Below, one piece after another: positions 61,564-64,000 of a stretch of DNA of 64,000 nucleotides. The first letter of the stretch is position 1, and every line of letters begins with the position of its first letter. The stretch spans positions 62,001 to 126,000 of the forward strand of contig NZ_JAFLDR010000002.1 in assembly GCF_017302275.1 (NCBI RefSeq). Direction: 5' to 3'. The notes under the pieces are model-generated. The model did no database searches, was not told the origin of the DNA, and saw only the letters and a list, made by a program, of their open reading frames with translations. A program made the position numbers and the translations under genes. Source of the stretch: Sulfuritalea sp. GTDB taxonomy: Bacteria; Pseudomonadota; Gammaproteobacteria; Burkholderiales; Rhodocyclaceae.

Positions 61564-63959
61564 GGCGAGCGTCCATCGCAATCCCCGATCGCGTCGGGGT
61601 CCAGTTGTGGCTCTCCGCGTTCCCACGGCCAGAGCGTTTCCGGATCCGGTGGCCACCACTTGCGCAGGCATTCCGCCACAGCCCTGGGGACGCCTTCGAG
61701 CACGTCCGGAATCACGCGCTGAATCATTCCGGCCTGGCAGGATTCCACGCTGACCACGGCCGACGATTGCGCCGGTACCACGCGAAAATCCAGGACCTGC
61801 TGCCCCTTCTCCTTGAGATATGCCGGAAACACCAGCGAGGTTTTCGCGGGATCGACCGAAAAATAGCCTCGAATTCCGCCAACGATATTGATGTTGTTCC
61901 TCAGCATCACGAGTTTCCGCCGGGGTCCGCCGGCGACCCGATAGACCACCTCGACTTCGGCATAGCCCGATGTCATCGCGCTGACCACCATGCCCGCGCC
62001 GTCGTCAGCGACACGGCATTCCATGGGTTGAAAGACGTGCTTCGCACCACGTCGCCATATGACGGTGTTCGGTCCGAAGTCCACCGCGTCGAACTCGCGA
62101 AAAAGTCTCGAGTAGAGCCAGTAGTTCTGGCTGATCAACCACGGATGCCAGAGCTGCGTATACGTATTTCGAGTGGTCACGATGATATCGGCCTGACTGA
62201 AAACACTCGATGCAAGAAGTTCACGTTTCGACCCGAGGGCATGGATCACCGAGTCCACCGGCCAAAGCGGAGTCCGCTTCTGTATCGCGCTCAGCACCCC
62301 CCAGTACTCTTCGAACACCACCGAACCCGTGAGACTGCGCGCGGTTTCAACATAGGGTTTCCAGGATGACTTCAGGTATCCACCCAATTCGGGCACGAAA
62401 AATCGTTCGGTCGCGGCCGCGGCATTCTGCCTGGCGGCCAGCAGACCCACGACGGAGTTGGTGAGGATCGCCAGGGCTGCAAGCATCAGGATTCGTGGAA
62501 TCCAGGCAGCACGACTCGCCGCGTTTAACGGTAATTGCCGGCGATCCGAATACCGCCACGAGGTTTTCCAGAAAAGGCGAAGCGTGGCCACCACCGCCAC
62601 GGTATATGCCCAAAAATGCAGCCCGCCAAAGTAGCGGCCAAGTTGCCCGCCAATCGAGGCGACGGCTCCACCCGCCGCCAGCGCCGCCCCCACCAGAAGC
62701 AACAACGCACCGGCGAGTGAACGCTTCCGCATGGCATGTATCGCCACGACGGCAAGCACCAGCGCCGCCACTACATTGCGTGGCAAGATCAGCTTGACGA
62801 GATCCTCGTGGGAAAAAACCCGGTACCGTTCCACCCACGCCGGGAAATACCACCACTGATCCCGCGCGACATCGAGAAAGTTGTAGGCAAATATTCGATT
62901 CGGATAGCCGCCGCTGGCCACGAAGAACAGCACGCCTGCGGTCAGCAGCGCGGCCGTCAGAAACAGCGCAGAGTTGATCGCGCCAAGGGTTCGCGATCTG
63001 TATCCACAGAAGAGAAAGCACGCGGCGACCATCGCGGCTGTCGACCAGGCAAAATCGTTTGCCCAGAGCAGCAGGCTGCCGGTAAGCGCCCCCGCGGACA
63101 GGTAAGTGTTCGCGGGGCGTCGGCTTTTGCCCAGGATCACGAACAACCAGAACGCGGCAACATAGGGCAGCCATGCCCGCAGCGGCCGCAGCGAATTGCC
63201 CGGGATGAACGCCCAGCGCACGATATTGGTGTCGCGCGCCAGGTCGGCCAGACTTGCCAGCAGCACGGTGGTGATCGTCGCCGCGGCGAGTGTCCGCCAC
63301 ATCCATTGTGCCGGCCAGACGAACCTGAACCAGAGCACTCCCAAAAATAGCACCGCGAATGTTCCCGCCTGCGCGCTCGAAGCGGCGTAATAGGCGCAAC
63401 CGAGAAAAAAGATCGTCGCTGCCGCCACCAGGCTCTGGCGGACGGTGCGAAGCGGCCACACGACTCTGACCGCGACCAGGACGAAAACCATGGTGGTTGC
63501 ATAGACCAGCATGAATTCGTCCACGCTCAGCGACCGCTCGAGGATCTTTAGATCCACGATGTCAGGATAAAGCGCAATGGAGCCGAGGCCGAACGTCAGG
63601 AACGCGCCGCAGACCAGGGACACGAGGAATGACGAAGGACGCCATACCAGATGCCACACCAACGCCACAGCCAGGGCGCAAGCCAACGATACGGCAAGTT
63701 GCGCGGCAAATACGCTGGCAGCCAGATGAGCACCCGCCATTTCGAACAAGGGGTAGATCGCATAAAGAACCCCAACGCCGAGATACGGAAAGAAGTCCCT
63801 GCCGGGCAGGTGGCCCGCGTGCAAGCGAAACAGGCCGGATGCGGTCTGATAGGCGCCGTCGAGGTGCGCCACCGGGATATCGATGGCGACTTCCAGCGCC
63901 AGCCCCACGGCTGCCAGCAGCAACGTGGCGACGGTCGCGCCGAGCATGACGACCGTCAT
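61560..63959 (-). CDS. Large membrane protein with periplasmic C-terminal domain, GT-C-like
   Basis: 799 residues with about 12 transmembrane helices in the first ~480 residues and a soluble C-terminal domain of ~300 residues. An early periplasmic loop reads HLDGAYQTASGLFRLHAGHLPGRDFFPYLG, where D and H residues could be catalytic as in GT-C enzymes. It is translationally coupled to the next gene. The start at 63959 is close to the window edge; no earlier start is needed. Family not identified with certainty. Confidence 0.65.
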   Translation of the reverse strand: MTVVMLGATVATLLLAAVGLALEVAIDIPVAHLDGAYQTASGLFRLHAGHLPGRDFFPYLGVGVLYAIYPLFEMAGAHLAASVFAAQLAVSLACALAVALVWHLVWRPSSFLVSLVCGAFLTFGLGSIALYPDIVDLKILERSLSVDEFMLVYATTMVFVLVAVRVVWPLRTVRQSLVAAATIFFLGCAYYAASSAQAGTFAVLFLGVLWFRFVWPAQWMWRTLAAATITTVLLASLADLARDTNIVRWAFIPGNSLRPLRAWLPYVAAFWLFVILGKSRRPANTYLSAGALTGSLLLWANDFAWSTAAMVAACFLFCGYRSRTLGAINSALFLTAALLTAGVLFFVASGGYPNRIFAYNFLDVARDQWWYFPAWVERYRVFSHEDLVKLILPRNVVAALVLAVVAIHAMRKRSLAGALLLLVGAALAAGGAVASIGGQLGRYFGGLHFWAYTVAVVATLRLFWKTSWRYSDRRQLPLNAASRAAWIPRILMLAALAILTNSVVGLLAARQNAAAATERFFVPELGGYLKSSWKPYVETARSLTGSVVFEEYWGVLSAIQKRTPLWPVDSVIHALGSKRELLASSVFSQADIIVTTRNTYTQLWHPWLISQNYWLYSRLFREFDAVDFGPNTVIWRRGAKHVFQPMECRVADDGAGMVVSAMTSGYAEVEVVYRVAGGPRRKLVMLRNNINIVGGIRGYFSVDPAKTSLVFPAYLKEKGQQVLDFRVVPAQSSAVVSVESCQAGMIQRVIPDVLEGVPRAVAECLRKWWPPDPETLWPWERGEPQLDPDAIGDCDGRSP

Positions 63960-64000
63960 CCTCTGCTGGGCATGGCCGGCAGGCGGCGCGGCGCCGTCTT

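Noticed and set aside
1-64000. CRISPR arrays, tRNA or rRNA genes, transposases, integrases
   Set aside because: None seen on reading; the only repeats are short dispersed ones without spacer structure.

Overview
This window is a GC-rich chromosomal segment from a chemolithotrophic sulfur-oxidising betaproteobacterium. The protein families point to the Rhodocyclales/Nitrosomonadales type (Sulfuritalea- or Thiobacillus-like), but that placement is an inference from gene content; no rRNA gene is present. I saw no rRNA, tRNA, CRISPR array, transposase or phage gene.

Layout. (1) 1-3500, plus strand: the end of a sox thiosulfate-oxidation operon, soxZ(partial)-soxA-soxX-soxB, with an intrinsic terminator between soxX and soxB. 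(2) 3547-17222, plus strand: a MacAB-type efflux system whose adaptor carries a Spy/CpxP-like insertion, a CYTH-CHAD protein with a SixA phosphatase, a MarR regulator, a hydrolase, an AsmA-like protein, an RhlE-type helicase, an Mla lipid transporter (MlaE with a fused STAS-like domain, MlaF, MlaD) and an FAH-family hydrolase. (3) 17506-29789: an FGGY kinase, a multiply frameshifted periplasmic-binding pseudogene, a CBS/DUF294 protein with a CheY-like regulator, panD-panC-panB, a DUF486 protein, folK, pcnB and divergent valS. (4) 29799-39690, minus strand: a sulfur cluster with an SQR-like flavoprotein, a periplasmic protein of unknown function, a FadL-type porin, DsrE2, TusA and the cytoplasmic sulfite dehydrogenase SoeABC. 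(5) 39884-46371, plus strand: two unknown small proteins, a YfcE-like phosphoesterase, then qmoA-qmoB-hdrC-hdrB. (6) 46500-54564: a LuxR regulator, an exported amidase, a FitAB-like toxin-antitoxin pair, a YkgJ-type cysteine-cluster protein, then sat-aprB-aprA on the minus strand. (7) 54879-63959: a surface-glycan locus (two GT2 enzymes, an FAD oxidoreductase, an epimerase, a TIM-barrel isomerase, two large membrane proteins) that looks less GC-rich than the rest.

How it works together. Thiosulfate is handled in the periplasm by Sox. Sulfane sulfur is probably relayed in the cytoplasm by TusA/DsrE2. Sulfite can be oxidised in two ways encoded side by side: directly by SoeABC at the membrane, or through AMP-dependent AprAB and Sat with ATP formation, with AprAB electrons taken by the QmoAB-HdrCB complex.

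Most notable signals: a 24-bp dispersed repeat present at least 13 times in both intergenic and coding DNA; a ~200-bp structured repeat present four times, always just after a stop codon and in the direction of transcription; and a shared A/T-rich motif 70-110 bases upstream of sat, soeA and dsrE2 that looks like a regulator site for a sulfur-oxidation regulon.
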